Origin: Variovorax paradoxus
Lineage (GTDB): Bacteria; Pseudomonadota; Gammaproteobacteria; Burkholderiales; Burkholderiaceae_C
NCBI RefSeq assembly: GCF_902712855.1
Contig: NZ_LR743508.1
Coordinates: forward strand, 1,178,001-1,242,000
Length of the DNA stretch: 64,000 bases
Direction: 5' to 3'
Shown: positions 7,809 to 16,937 of the stretch, one piece after another
How positions within the stretch are numbered: the stretch's first letter is position 1
Layout: every line of letters starts with the position of its first letter
Notes under the pieces: model-generated
Database searches by the model: none
What the model was told of the DNA's origin: nothing
What the model saw: only the letters and a program-made list of their open reading frames with translations
Program-made: the position numbers and the translations under genes

Positions 7809-10800
7809 ATGAATCGCCGCGTCACCATCCAGACGCCCCTGGGCGAGGCGCTGCAGTTCCGCCAGTTGGTAGGCCGCGAGGCGCTGAGCCAGCTCTACGC
7901 GTTCGACATCGAGCTGCTGGGCACCAGCAATGCGCTCGATGCCAAGGCACTGCTGGGCAAGCCCGCTACCGTGACGGTGGAGACCGAAGGCGGCGTGCGC
8001 CACCTGTGCGGCATCGCCACGCGCTTCGGGCTGCAGCAGGAAGACGCGCGGCACTCGTTCTACCGGCTGCGCCTGCGCCCCTGGCTCTGGCTGGCCACTC
8101 GGCGCAGCGACTTCCGCATCTTCCAGGCGAAGAGCGTGCCCGACATCGTTTCGGAGGTGCTCGGCACCTATGGGTACCCCGTCGAGAAGAAGCTCACGCG
8201 CGGCGACTACCGGGTGTGGGACTACTGCGTGCAGTACCACGAGAGCGACTTCGACTTCGTTGCGCGGCTGTGCGAGCTCGAAGGCATCTATTTCCATTTC
8301 CGGCACGAGGCCGCGCAGCATGTGCTGGTGTTCGCCGACGACATCGCCGGTTCGCACGTCCCGCTGCCCGGCGGCGAGGAGGTGCGCTACCACCCGCTGG
8401 AGAAGTCGGGCATGGCCGGCGGACCGGGGCAGCGCGAGCGCATCTACGCATGGGAGACCGCGGAGGAAGTGCGCTCCGGCCACCACTACAACGACGACTA
8501 CGACTTCGAGAAGCCCAAGGCCGAGCTCTCGCACCTGCGGCAGATGCCGACGGGGCACGACCACGACAGCCACGAGCAGTACGAATGGCCCGGCGGCTTC
8601 ACGCAGCACGGAGACGGCGAGACCTACGCACGCATCCGCAACGAGGAGCAGCTGAGCCAGCGCAGCCGCGTCACCGGCCGCTCCAACCTGCGCGAGCTGG
8701 CCACCGGCCACACGCTGCGCCTGACCGGGCACCCGCGCGCCGACCAGAACCAGCAGTACCTGCTGGTGAGCGTGAGCTACCACCTGCAGGAGACCCTGCA
8801 GGCGAGCGAGGGCAAGGACGGCACCGAAGGCTCGGTGCAGCGCTTCGCTTTCGACGCGCAGGCCACCAGCTATCCATGGCGCCCCGCGCGCACCACGGCC
8901 AAGCCGCGCACGCGCGGCCCGCAGACCGCGATGGTGGTCGGGCCGCAGGGCGAGGAGATCTGGACCGACCCCTACGGGCGCATCAAGGTGCAATTCCACT
9001 GGGACCGGCTGGGGCAGGAGAACGAGCACTCGAGCTGCTGGGTGCGCGTGTCGACCGCCTGGGCGGGGTCGACCTTCGGCATGACCTCGGTGCCGCGCAT
9101 CGGCATGGAGGTGATCGTCGACTTCCTCAACGGCGACCCCGACTACCCGATCGTCACGGGCTGCGTGCACAACGCCGGCACCATGCCGGCGTGGGAGCTG
9201 CCGGGTCAGAAGCACCTGTCGGGCATCCGCAGCCGCGAGCTCGGCGGCGGGCGCGGCAACCACCTGGTGCTCGACGACACGCAGGGCAGAATTCAGGCGC
9301 AGCTGCGCAGCGACCACCAGGCGAGCCAGCTGAGCGTGGGTCACATCGGGCGCATCGAGGACACCGCGGGGCGGCAGGAGCCGCGCGGCCAGGGCTTCGA
9401 GCTGCGCACCGACGGCCACGGCGCATTGCGCGCGGCCAGGGGCCTGCTGGTGACGACCGAGCCGCGCGCCAACGCGCAGGCGCATACCACCGACATGGGC
9501 GAGACCGTGGCGCGGCTCACGCAGGCCCGGGACCTGCACGAGGGCCTGAGCGAAGCCGCACAGGAAGCCAGGGCGCACGAGGCGGGCGACCAGGACGAGG
9601 TCACGCAGGCCCTGAAGGAGCAGAACGACGCCATCAAGGGCCAGGGCGCCGGCAACGGCGCGCAGGGCGAGTTCCCGGAACTGCAGGAACCGCACCTCGT
9701 GCTGGCGAGCAAGGCGGGCATCCAGAGCGCCGCGCAGGGCTCCACGCACATCGTGAGCAACGAGCACAACGCGATCACCAGCGGCGGCCACACCAGCGTG
9801 AGCGCGGGCAAGAGCTTTTTGGTGAGCGCGAAGAACGCGGTGCGGATGTTCGCGCACAAGGCCGGCATGAAGCTGGTGGCGGCCACCGCCGACATCGACA
9901 TCTCGGCGCTGAAGGACAGCGTCAACGTGCTGGCCAAGCTCAACATCACGCAGACGGCCAACAGGATCACCATCAGCGCGAAGGAAGAGGTGGTGATCAA
10001 CGGCGGCTCGAGCTACAGCCGATGGAACTCCGGCGGCATCGAGCACGGCACCTCGGGCACCTGGCGCGAGCATGCGTCGGTGCACAGCCTGGTCGGGCCG
10101 GCCAGCGAGGGCAAGCCGTCGCTGCCCAACCCCGCGCCGCTGCCGCGCGGGCAACTCGACCTGTACCACCAGTACATCAAGCAGAGCGGCGAGAAGCGGC
10201 AGGGCGTGGCACAGGGCGACTACACGGTGGTGGATTCGGAAGGCGGCACCCACAGCGGCACGCTCGACCGCAACGGCTTCGCCAGCGTGGCGGGCCTGCC
10301 CATCGGCACGGCCAAGGTGACCTTCGGCAAGGACCCGCGCGACCCGTGGGACGAAGGCAGCTACTTCGGCACGCCCGATGAATGGAAGGCCAAGGGCGCA
10401 ACGGCAGGGGGCGGCGCAGAGGCCGGCGCGGGTGTGTCGGGCGCCGGCGGCATGGCCGGCTTCGGAAGCACGCTCGCCGCTGCCGGCAAGGGCGCCGTCG
10501 GCGGCATGCAGGGGCTGGTCTCGGGTGGCGGCAATGCGCTCGGCGCAGCCGGTGCGCTCGCGGGTGTCGCGGGCCTGAGCAGCAAGGCCGCCGGCGCGAT
10601 CGGCCAGGTCACGCAGGCGGCCGGCATGGCGCAGCAGGCGGTGAGCGCCGCACAGGCCATCCAGCAAGGCGGCGCCAAGGCGCTGCTCGGCCAGGCGAGC
10701 CAGGCTGCGACGGGCATGGCGATCCAGGCGGCGGGCACGAAACTCGGGCCCATGGGCGTGCCGATCACCGGCGTGATGAGCGGTGCGGTGAACGGCGGGA

Positions 10801-10952
10801 TGAAGGGCGTGGTCAACGGCGCCATGAACGGTGCGGTGAATGGGGCCGTGAACGGCGTGGCGAATGGCGCTGCAGGTGCCCTGAAGCCGGGCGTGTCCGC
10901 GGTGGCCGGCAATGCGCTGCCGGCAGGGCGTACGCCGGGCTTCCTGGCTTGA
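7809..10952 (+). CDS. vgrG: Type VI secretion spike protein VgrG with DUF2345 and Gly/Ala/Asn-rich tail
   Basis: A 1047-residue VgrG, the trimeric spike that sits on the Hcp tube and carries effectors out of the cell. Order: gp27-like base (residues 1-380, with DYCVQYHESDFDFVARLCELEGIYF), gp5 OB fold (about 390-470, WTDPYGRIKVQFHWDR and CWVRVSTAWAGSTFG), a linker, the DUF2345 beta-helix region (about 630-760, LVLASKAGIQSAAQGSTHI, ISAKEEVVINGGSSY), a domain with DLYHQYIKQSGEK and GEYTVVD-like strands, then a 180-residue tail of Gly, Ala, Gln and Val with NGAMNGAVNGAVNGVANGA-type repeats. The extension is much longer than in plain VgrG. It heads a same-strand cluster with a pentapeptide protein and two Rhs effectors, so it is likely the carrier of those Rhs proteins. 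Confidence 0.95.
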   Translation: MNRRVTIQTPLGEALQFRQLVGREALSQLYAFDIELLGTSNALDAKALLGKPATVTVETEGGVRHLCGIATRFGLQQEDARHSFYRLRLRPWLWLATRRSDFRIFQAKSVPDIVSEVLGTYGYPVEKKLTRGDYRVWDYCVQYHESDFDFVARLCELEGIYFHFRHEAAQHVLVFADDIAGSHVPLPGGEEVRYHPLEKSGMAGGPGQRERIYAWETAEEVRSGHHYNDDYDFEKPKAELSHLRQMPTGHDHDSHEQYEWPGGFTQHGDGETYARIRNEEQLSQRSRVTGRSNLRELATGHTLRLTGHPRADQNQQYLLVSVSYHLQETLQASEGKDGTEGSVQRFAFDAQATSYPWRPARTTAKPRTRGPQTAMVVGPQGEEIWTDPYGRIKVQFHWDRLGQENEHSSCWVRVSTAWAGSTFGMTSVPRIGMEVIVDFLNGDPDYPIVTGCVHNAGTMPAWELPGQKHLSGIRSRELGGGRGNHLVLDDTQGRIQAQLRSDHQASQLSVGHIGRIEDTAGRQEPRGQGFELRTDGHGALRAARGLLVTTEPRANAQAHTTDMGETVARLTQARDLHEGLSEAAQEARAHEAGDQDEVTQALKEQNDAIKGQGAGNGAQGEFPELQEPHLVLASKAGIQSAAQGSTHIVSNEHNAITSGGHTSVSAGKSFLVSAKNAVRMFAHKAGMKLVAATADIDISALKDSVNVLAKLNITQTANRITISAKEEVVINGGSSYSRWNSGGIEHGTSGTWREHASVHSLVGPASEGKPSLPNPAPLPRGQLDLYHQYIKQSGEKRQGVAQGDYTVVDSEGGTHSGTLDRNGFASVAGLPIGTAKVTFGKDPRDPWDEGSYFGTPDEWKAKGATAGGGAEAGAGVSGAGGMAGFGSTLAAAGKGAVGGMQGLVSGGGNALGAAGALAGVAGLSSKAAGAIGQVTQAAGMAQQAVSAAQAIQQGGAKALLGQASQAATGMAIQAAGTKLGPMGVPITGVMSGAVNGGMKGVVNGAMNGAVNGAVNGVANGAAGALKPGVSAVAGNALPAGRTPGFLA

Positions 10953-10959
10953 TCGGCCG

Positions 10960-11454
10960 ATGTCCTCGCAAGTCATCATCCTCGCGCACGACCTCTGGCG
11001 CAAAGGCGCGGGCGGCGCGCCGGCCGGGCTGGCAGGGCAGGCCGACAGCTTCGCCTACGCCGGCCTCGACCTCGGCCTGGCGCAGTTCGCGGGCTCGACC
11101 TTCAACGGCAGCAGCTTTGCCGCGGTCAGCTTCAGGCAGGCCGGCTGGAGCGCCTGCCGGTTCACGGGCTGCAGCTTCACGCAGTGCGACTTCGAAGCCA
11201 TGGCCATCACCGGCTGCACCTTCGTCGACTGCACCTTCGCCCAGTCGAGCTTCGACCGCAGCCAGTTGAGCCACACAAGTTTTCGCCAGTGCCACTGGGA
11301 CAGCCTGAGCTTCGCGCAGGGGCAGTGGTCGAGCGTGGACGTGCTCGACTGCAGCGGCACGGTCGTCACCGGCGAAGGGCTGCAGGGCCGTTGCGTGGAT
11401 TTCACCGGGAGCACCTTCGAGCGGCTCGAGTTCCGCAACGCACAGATCAACTGA
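10960..11454 (+). CDS. Pentapeptide-repeat protein, possible effector-loading adaptor
   Basis: A 164-residue protein made of A/C-x-F-x-x pentapeptides (for example AGSTFNGSSFAAVSF, CRFTGCSFTQCDFEAMA, CTFVDCTFAQSSFDR), predicted to form a right-handed quadrilateral beta helix from residue 45 to the end. It starts seven bases after vgrG and 86 bases before the first rhs gene, all on one strand, which suggests a role in joining Rhs to the VgrG spike or in stabilising it. Pentapeptide proteins are seen in other vgrG clusters, but an adaptor function for this one is inference. The N-terminal 45 residues (VIILAHDLWRKGAGG) are not repeat and could be the contact region. Confidence 0.8.
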   Translation: MSSQVIILAHDLWRKGAGGAPAGLAGQADSFAYAGLDLGLAQFAGSTFNGSSFAAVSFRQAGWSACRFTGCSFTQCDFEAMAITGCTFVDCTFAQSSFDRSQLSHTSFRQCHWDSLSFAQGQWSSVDVLDCSGTVVTGEGLQGRCVDFTGSTFERLEFRNAQIN

Positions 11455-11540
11455 ACCGACCGGACCGACAGGACGAGCCCCGTCGAACGGCGGACTGGAT
11501 TTGCAGAGACCGCGCAGCAGCGCAAGAAAGAGCAACAAGA

Positions 11541-14500
11541 ATGTCAGGGACGCAAGGACCGCCGCCACAGCCGGCACCGGCAGCGGAGGAGAGAGAGCCG
11601 CAGACGGCGGTGGCGCCGTTGAACACCATCGTGAAGGAGGACGTGGCCGCCGCGAGCAAGGCGGTGGACGACTGGCTGCGTGCGTTCTCGGGCGGCTACG
11701 TCACGCTGGAACGGCTGACGATGGTGCTGGGCAGCATCCCGATCGTCGGCAACATCATGGCGCTGGTGGATGTGTTCCTGGACATCATCAGCATCGTCGA
11801 GAAGAAGGCCAAGGACGGCATCGAGAGCTTCCTGCTGTGGGTGAGCCTGGGCATCAACCTGATCGGTCTGATCCCGCTGCCGCCGAGCATGGCGGCGGCG
11901 CGCATGAGCTTGCGGCCGACGCTGCACCTGGTGAAGCAGGAACTGAGGAACGCCGCCTCCAACCTCGGCGAGGCCGTCGTCACCATTCTCGTGGGCCACC
12001 TGAACGCCACCATCGCCGGCGAGCTCGAGAGCCTCATCGACGGCGCCATCGCGAAGCTCGGCGACATGCTGCAGAGCTGCGCCAAGCTGGCCGACGACGT
12101 GGTCGACAACCTGGTCGACGTGCTGCGGCGCGTGCTGGGCCAGAAGGACATGTTCGACACCGGCACGCCCGCCGCCGCCGAGACCCGCGTGCACGATCCC
12201 AAGACCCAGAGCACCTGGAGCCGGCTGTGGGGCAGCGCCGTGAAGTACACGAAGGAGTCGGCCAACTACGTGGCCAAGGCCGCGTCCAGCCGGCTGCCGC
12301 CCAGCCTGGCCGGCCGCGTCAACGAGGTCATCGAGAGCCTGCTGAACTTCAAGGTCTCGTTCCGTGCCACGCTCGGCCGTCTCGCGAGCCAGGAGGAGCA
12401 GGCCAGCATCCGGTGGCTGCTGGACAGGCTGAAGGCCGCGCTGCTGCGCAAGAAGGGCCAGCGCGGTGCCATCGTGCAGCCGAGCACCGGCGCGGTGGCC
12501 GACAAGGACAAGCCGGGCGCCCAGCTCGAGCACGTCAGCAAGCAGGCGCCCGCGCAGAACACGGCCGGCTGCAAGAACTGCCCGGCGCCCGCGCGCGTGG
12601 GCGGCTCCATCAGCCTGGCGACGGGCTGCGAGAGCTTCATGCACCTGGACTTCGTGCTGGCGGCGCCGCTGCCCATCGAATGGGCGCGCAGCTACAGCAG
12701 CCAGCTCGACGCGTACGACCGCGGCAGCCTCGGTGCGCGATGGATCGTGCCCTACAGCGCGCGCGTGGACATCGTCACGCCCGACAGGGGCGCACGCCAG
12801 GGCCAGCCGAGCCTGGTGTACCGCGCGGGCGACGGCCGCGAACATGCGTACCCTGTGCTCGAGGTGGGCCAGGCCTGGCGCGACGCCATCGAAGCCGTGA
12901 CGCTCACCCGCCTGAGCGAGACCCTGCTGGCACTCGACTTCGGCAAGCCGCTGCCCGCGGGCGAGCAGGCCGAGTGGCGCGAGCTCTACGAGCGCGTCGA
13001 AGGCCGCCAGCACTACCGGCTCGTGGCCCAGCAGGCGAAGGACGGCAAGTCGATCGGGCTGCGCTACGACCACGTGATCGCCTCGACCGGCGAGCAGGTG
13101 CTGAGCGACGTGATCAGCAAGCAGGGCGAGGTGGTCATCGCGCACGTGGGCACGCTGCCCGATGCGCAGACGGGCCTGATCAAGTCGCTGTGGGAGCTGA
13201 AGGACGGGCAGGTCGTGCGCCAGCTCGCGGCGTACACGCACGACGGCGAACGCGACCTCGTGGCCGCGCAGGACGAGGACGGCGCGAGCTGGAGCTACAG
13301 CTACGCGCACCACCTCGTCACGCGCTACACCGACCGCACCGGTCGGGGCATGAACCTGCAGTACGACGGCACGGGCGCGGACGCGAAGGCGGTGCGCGAG
13401 TGGTCGGACGATGGCAGCTTCGCGCTCACGCTGGAGTGGGACAGGAACATCCGCCTGACCTACGTGACGGATGCGCTGGGCGGCGAGACCTGGCACTACT
13501 ACGACATCCAGGGCTACACCTACCGGATCATCCATCCGGACAGGCTGCAGGAGTGGTTCTTCCGCGACGAGGCGAAGAACCTCACGCGCCACGTGCACAC
13601 CGACGGCAGCACGGACGACTACAGCTACGACGCGGACGGCAACCTGCAGGTGCACACGCGCGCCGATGGCAGCCGCGTGCATTTCGAGTACGACCGGCTG
13701 AACCGCATGACGGGCCTGCGCGACGCGGAGGGCAACGTCTGGAAGCGCGACCACGACGCGCAGGGCAACGTCACCGAAGAGATCGACCCCCTGGGTCACA
13801 AGACCGAATATGTGTACGACAAGGCCGGACGGCCCGTGTCCATCACCGATGCCAGGGGCGGCACGAAGCTGCTCAGCTACACGCCCGCCGGCCAGCTCGC
13901 CAGCTACACCGACTGCTCGGGCAAGACCAGCCGTTGGGTCTACGACAGCCGCGGACGGTTGACCAAGACCATCGACGCCGCAGGGCAGACCACAAGCTAC
14001 CGCTACACCCCCATGGGCGAAACCGCTTCGGGCGGCGAAGCCAATCACCCGGGCCGGCTCGAAGAGGTTTCGCTGCCCGACCAGACCCGCGAACACTTCG
14101 CGCACGACGCCGAAGGCCGCCTGCTCGCCCACACCGATGCGCTGGGCCGGCGCACCCGCTACAGCTACAACCGCGCCGGCCTCGTGGCCGGCCGCACCGA
14201 CGCCGCAGGCCGCACGCTGGGCTACCACTGGGACCTGCTGGGCCGCCTGAGCGAACTGCGCAACGAGAACGGCAGCCACTACAACTTCCGTTACGACCCC
14301 GCGGGCCGGCTGCTGGAAGAAATCGGCTTCGACAGGCAGAGCCGGCAGTACCTCTACGACGAACACTCCGGTGCGTTGGCGCAGGTCGTGGAGGCCGGTG
14401 GGCATACCACGGCCCTTCGCTTCGATCCGATGGGGCGCCTCGTCGAACGCGATGCCGGCCAGGGGCAGGCGGAGCGCTTCGCCTTCGATCGCAACGGCCG

Positions 14501-16379
14501 GTTGATCGAAGCCGTCAACGGCGACGCCAGGCTGCAGTGGTTCTACGACGCCGCGGGCAACCTCACGCGCGAACACCAGCACCACCTGGCCCGTTCGCAA
14601 ACGGCCGTGTGGCAGCACCGCCACGACGAGCTGAACCGGCGCATCGCCACCATTCGCCCCGACGGCCATGTGACCCAGTGGCTGACCTACGGCTCGGGCC
14701 ATGTGCACGGACTGCTCGTCGACGGGCAGGACATCCTGGGCTTCGAGCGCGACGATCTCCATCGCGAGGTCGGCCGCACGCAGGGCAACGGCCTGGAGCA
14801 GCGCCTGCGCTACGACCCTGCCGGCAGGCTGCTGGAGCAGCACATCTCGCGCGCCAGGGACAGCTCGGCCGACGCGCTGAGCCTGCGCCGCAACTACGGC
14901 TACGACAAGGCGGGCCAGCTGACCGCCATCGGCGACACCCGTCGCGGCAACCTGAGCTACCGGTACGACCCTGTCGGTCGCCTGCTCGAAGCCAACAGCC
15001 GCCTGGGCCGCGAGACCTTCGCCTTCGATCCCGCGGGCAACATCGCCGACGCCCTGGACCACCACAGCCGCCCCGGCGTGCAGGCGGTCAACCGTTTGCT
15101 CGACAACCTGCTGAAGGAGTACGCGGGCACCACCTACCGCTACGACAAGCGCGGCAACATGACCGAGCGCGTCAGGAACGGGAAGAAGACAACGTTCGAG
15201 TGGGACGGCTTCAACCGCATGACCGCCGCCACCAGCGAGGAGGGCAGCACCCGCTTCAGCTACGACCCGCTGGGGCGGCGCATTGCCAAGCGTTCACGCG
15301 ACAGCGTCACCCTGTTCGGATGGGACGGCGACACGCTCGCGTTCGAGAGCACGCAGAGCATCGCCGGCGACGGCGAGCGGCAAGGCCGCGGCTCGAGCGT
15401 TCACTACATCCACGAGCCCGGTTCGTTCGTGCCGCTGGTGCAGATCCGGCAGGCCAGGGCCGTGGCGCTGAGCGAGAGCACCGACGTGAAGGCGCTGATG
15501 GAAGCCAACGGCGGGCGCTACGACATCGAGCAGGACCCGCTGTGGAACGGCGAGCAGCTGCAAGCGCCGGAAGGCTTCGCGAAGGAGGAGATCGCCTTCT
15601 ACCAGTGCGACCACCTCGGCACGCCGCAGGAACTGACCGACCACAGCGGCCGGGTGGCCTGGTCGGCGCAGTACAAGGCATGGGGCGAGGCGAAGGAGGT
15701 CATCAGCGAGGCTGGAAGGAAGGCCGGCTTCGCCAACCCGATCCGTTTCCAGGGCCAGTACCTGGACGACGAGACGGGGCTGCACTACAACCGGCATCGC
15801 TACTACGACCCGCAGGCCGGCCGCTTCGTCAGCAGCGACCCGCTGGGCCTGGGCGGCGGCATCAACACGCATGCCTACGTGCCCAATCCCGTGGCGTGGA
15901 TCGACCCGCTGGGCCTCCAGGCCGCGCCGGCGTGCAGGAAGCCCAAGAGCGGGCGCTTTGCCACGGCGGACGGCGCGGCAAAGGCCGCGGTGATGCGCTA
16001 CAACGACAAGTCCATCCGCGACAACGTGGAGTACGGCGGGCTGGTCTACAGGACGCCCGACGGCAAGTACGACTACACCAAGGCGACCCGCGGCGAGAAG
16101 GACACCGTCAATCCCTGGGACCCGGCCTCCCCGAGCATTCCCAAGTGCGCGCAGGAAGTGGCCTACTGGCACACGCACGGCGACCACTCCGACCAGAACG
16201 GAAACCGCACCACCCGCGCCAAGGACTACTACGCAAGCAACGACTTCTCTCCGGAAGACAAGGCAGCCGCCAGGACAGGAATGAAGCATGACGATCCCGA
16301 CTACCGGGCCTATCTCGGCACGCCGAGCGACGGCTACAAGGGCTACAGCCCGCAGACCAACCAAACCTACAGGCTCTAG
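11541..16379 (+). CDS. rhs: Rhs effector 1 with DUF4329/JAMM-like toxin tip
   Basis: A 1612-residue polymorphic toxin. Residues 40-340 form an N-terminal region with two hydrophobic segments (GSIPIVGNIMALVDVFLDI and LLWVSLGINLIGLIPLP) and helical stretches; no PAAR motif is seen. GCKNCPAPARVGGS near 343 begins the DUF6531/Rhs shell, followed by YD repeats (YDxxGRLxxxxD) to about 1390 and the core boundary YLDDETGLHYNRHRYYD ... WIDPLGL ending near 1460. The variable tip (1461-1612) matches DUF4329: EYGG with Glu1497, WHTHG with His1544 and His1546, SPED with Ser1570 and Asp1573, and AYLGTPSDGYKGYSP. The E, HxH and SxxD order is that of JAMM metallopeptidases. A small gene directly after it is the immunity candidate. 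Core blocks are nearly identical to those of the second Rhs gene. Confidence 0.93.
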   Translation: MSGTQGPPPQPAPAAEEREPQTAVAPLNTIVKEDVAAASKAVDDWLRAFSGGYVTLERLTMVLGSIPIVGNIMALVDVFLDIISIVEKKAKDGIESFLLWVSLGINLIGLIPLPPSMAAARMSLRPTLHLVKQELRNAASNLGEAVVTILVGHLNATIAGELESLIDGAIAKLGDMLQSCAKLADDVVDNLVDVLRRVLGQKDMFDTGTPAAAETRVHDPKTQSTWSRLWGSAVKYTKESANYVAKAASSRLPPSLAGRVNEVIESLLNFKVSFRATLGRLASQEEQASIRWLLDRLKAALLRKKGQRGAIVQPSTGAVADKDKPGAQLEHVSKQAPAQNTAGCKNCPAPARVGGSISLATGCESFMHLDFVLAAPLPIEWARSYSSQLDAYDRGSLGARWIVPYSARVDIVTPDRGARQGQPSLVYRAGDGREHAYPVLEVGQAWRDAIEAVTLTRLSETLLALDFGKPLPAGEQAEWRELYERVEGRQHYRLVAQQAKDGKSIGLRYDHVIASTGEQVLSDVISKQGEVVIAHVGTLPDAQTGLIKSLWELKDGQVVRQLAAYTHDGERDLVAAQDEDGASWSYSYAHHLVTRYTDRTGRGMNLQYDGTGADAKAVREWSDDGSFALTLEWDRNIRLTYVTDALGGETWHYYDIQGYTYRIIHPDRLQEWFFRDEAKNLTRHVHTDGSTDDYSYDADGNLQVHTRADGSRVHFEYDRLNRMTGLRDAEGNVWKRDHDAQGNVTEEIDPLGHKTEYVYDKAGRPVSITDARGGTKLLSYTPAGQLASYTDCSGKTSRWVYDSRGRLTKTIDAAGQTTSYRYTPMGETASGGEANHPGRLEEVSLPDQTREHFAHDAEGRLLAHTDALGRRTRYSYNRAGLVAGRTDAAGRTLGYHWDLLGRLSELRNENGSHYNFRYDPAGRLLEEIGFDRQSRQYLYDEHSGALAQVVEAGGHTTALRFDPMGRLVERDAGQGQAERFAFDRNGRLIEAVNGDARLQWFYDAAGNLTREHQHHLARSQTAVWQHRHDELNRRIATIRPDGHVTQWLTYGSGHVHGLLVDGQDILGFERDDLHREVGRTQGNGLEQRLRYDPAGRLLEQHISRARDSSADALSLRRNYGYDKAGQLTAIGDTRRGNLSYRYDPVGRLLEANSRLGRETFAFDPAGNIADALDHHSRPGVQAVNRLLDNLLKEYAGTTYRYDKRGNMTERVRNGKKTTFEWDGFNRMTAATSEEGSTRFSYDPLGRRIAKRSRDSVTLFGWDGDTLAFESTQSIAGDGERQGRGSSVHYIHEPGSFVPLVQIRQARAVALSESTDVKALMEANGGRYDIEQDPLWNGEQLQAPEGFAKEEIAFYQCDHLGTPQELTDHSGRVAWSAQYKAWGEAKEVISEAGRKAGFANPIRFQGQYLDDETGLHYNRHRYYDPQAGRFVSSDPLGLGGGINTHAYVPNPVAWIDPLGLQAAPACRKPKSGRFATADGAAKAAVMRYNDKSIRDNVEYGGLVYRTPDGKYDYTKATRGEKDTVNPWDPASPSIPKCAQEVAYWHTHGDHSDQNGNRTTRAKDYYASNDFSPEDKAAARTGMKHDDPDYRAYLGTPSDGYKGYSPQTNQTYRL
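11610..11947 (+). repeat. Rhs block A, copy 1
   Basis: Encodes the hydrophobic N-terminal segments of Rhs 1. It pairs with 17001-17338 at a constant offset of 5391 bases, with roughly eight to ten base differences over 338 bases, while the DNA after it diverges sharply. Confidence 0.85.
12909..13700 (+). repeat. Rhs block B, copy 1
   Basis: A 792-base stretch of the shell-coding region that is almost identical to 18300-19091 (about ten differences seen by eye, mostly silent), flanked on both sides by clearly diverged sequence. The pattern fits gene conversion between the two rhs genes. Confidence 0.88.
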
Positions 16380-16413
16380 GAGCCTGATCACCGCCATTGC
16401 GCTGGGAATCTGT

Positions 16414-16746
16414 ATGAACCTCAATGCCTCTGCCGCGCCGATCTTCGAGGTCGAGTCGCCGGACCAGCTGCTGCTGAACACGCCGGTGGTCGTTGCGCTG
16501 AACAACGCCTACAAGCTGTTCGCGGCGACCGGCCAGGACCTGAACAACTTCAACGTGCACATCGCCGAGCGCAAGAAGGAGAACGGCGAGGACGAGAACG
16601 GCGTCAACACCATCGGCATCGCGTTCTCGGCGAAGCTGCCGCCGGGCACGAAGGGCATCGGCAACGCCAGCAAGCTGGGACGGTCGGTGCTGTACATCGC
16701 CTCGATGACGACGGGCGAGATCCTCAGGGAGCAGGGGAGCCGCTAG
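16414..16746 (+). CDS. Putative immunity protein for Rhs 1
   Basis: A small gene 34 bases past the rhs stop, the usual place for the cognate immunity gene. From the ATG used here it is 110 residues (MNLNASAAPIFEVE ... MTTGEILREQG). The same frame is open upstream and encodes SLITAIALGIC directly before this Met, which with NASA-AP would form a signal peptide; the true start may therefore be further left, at a rare codon after the rhs stop or at the ATG at 16288 inside rhs. A GGGA six bases before the chosen ATG gives moderate support. No known immunity family was recognised. If the signal is real, the protein would act in the periplasm, which would be informative about where the toxin works. 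Confidence 0.6.
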   Translation: MNLNASAAPIFEVESPDQLLLNTPVVVALNNAYKLFAATGQDLNNFNVHIAERKKENGEDENGVNTIGIAFSAKLPPGTKGIGNASKLGRSVLYIASMTTGEILREQGSR

Positions 16747-16937
16747 CGCACGACGCCGGCATCCGTCGAGCGGGACCGAAGCCGTTCGTTCCGGGGTCGG
16801 CGCATCGGGCGATGAAGGACTGCGTGATCCGCGAGTGTTCGGTCCGCGATGCGTCCATGAACAGCCGGGGGTCCGGTCCTGAAAGCGACCGGCGCTTCAA
16901 CCGGACAACACATCAGCGCGAGGGAGGAGAAGAAGAA

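Noticed and set aside
11544..15065. Very long open frame on the minus strand opposite Rhs 1 (over 1100 codons), with similar ones opposite Rhs 2 (16743-21164) and vgrG (7785-11003)
   Set aside because: They mirror the codon structure of the plus-strand genes in high-G+C DNA. Their products are His/Arg/Val/Ala-rich with no domain, whereas the plus strand encodes clear VgrG and Rhs motifs.
16812..16937. Upstream start for Rhs 2 adding 42 residues
   Set aside because: The extra sequence is low in hydrophobic residues and unlike the Rhs 1 start, while the ATG at 16938 has a purine-rich ribosome binding site and a homologous N-terminus.
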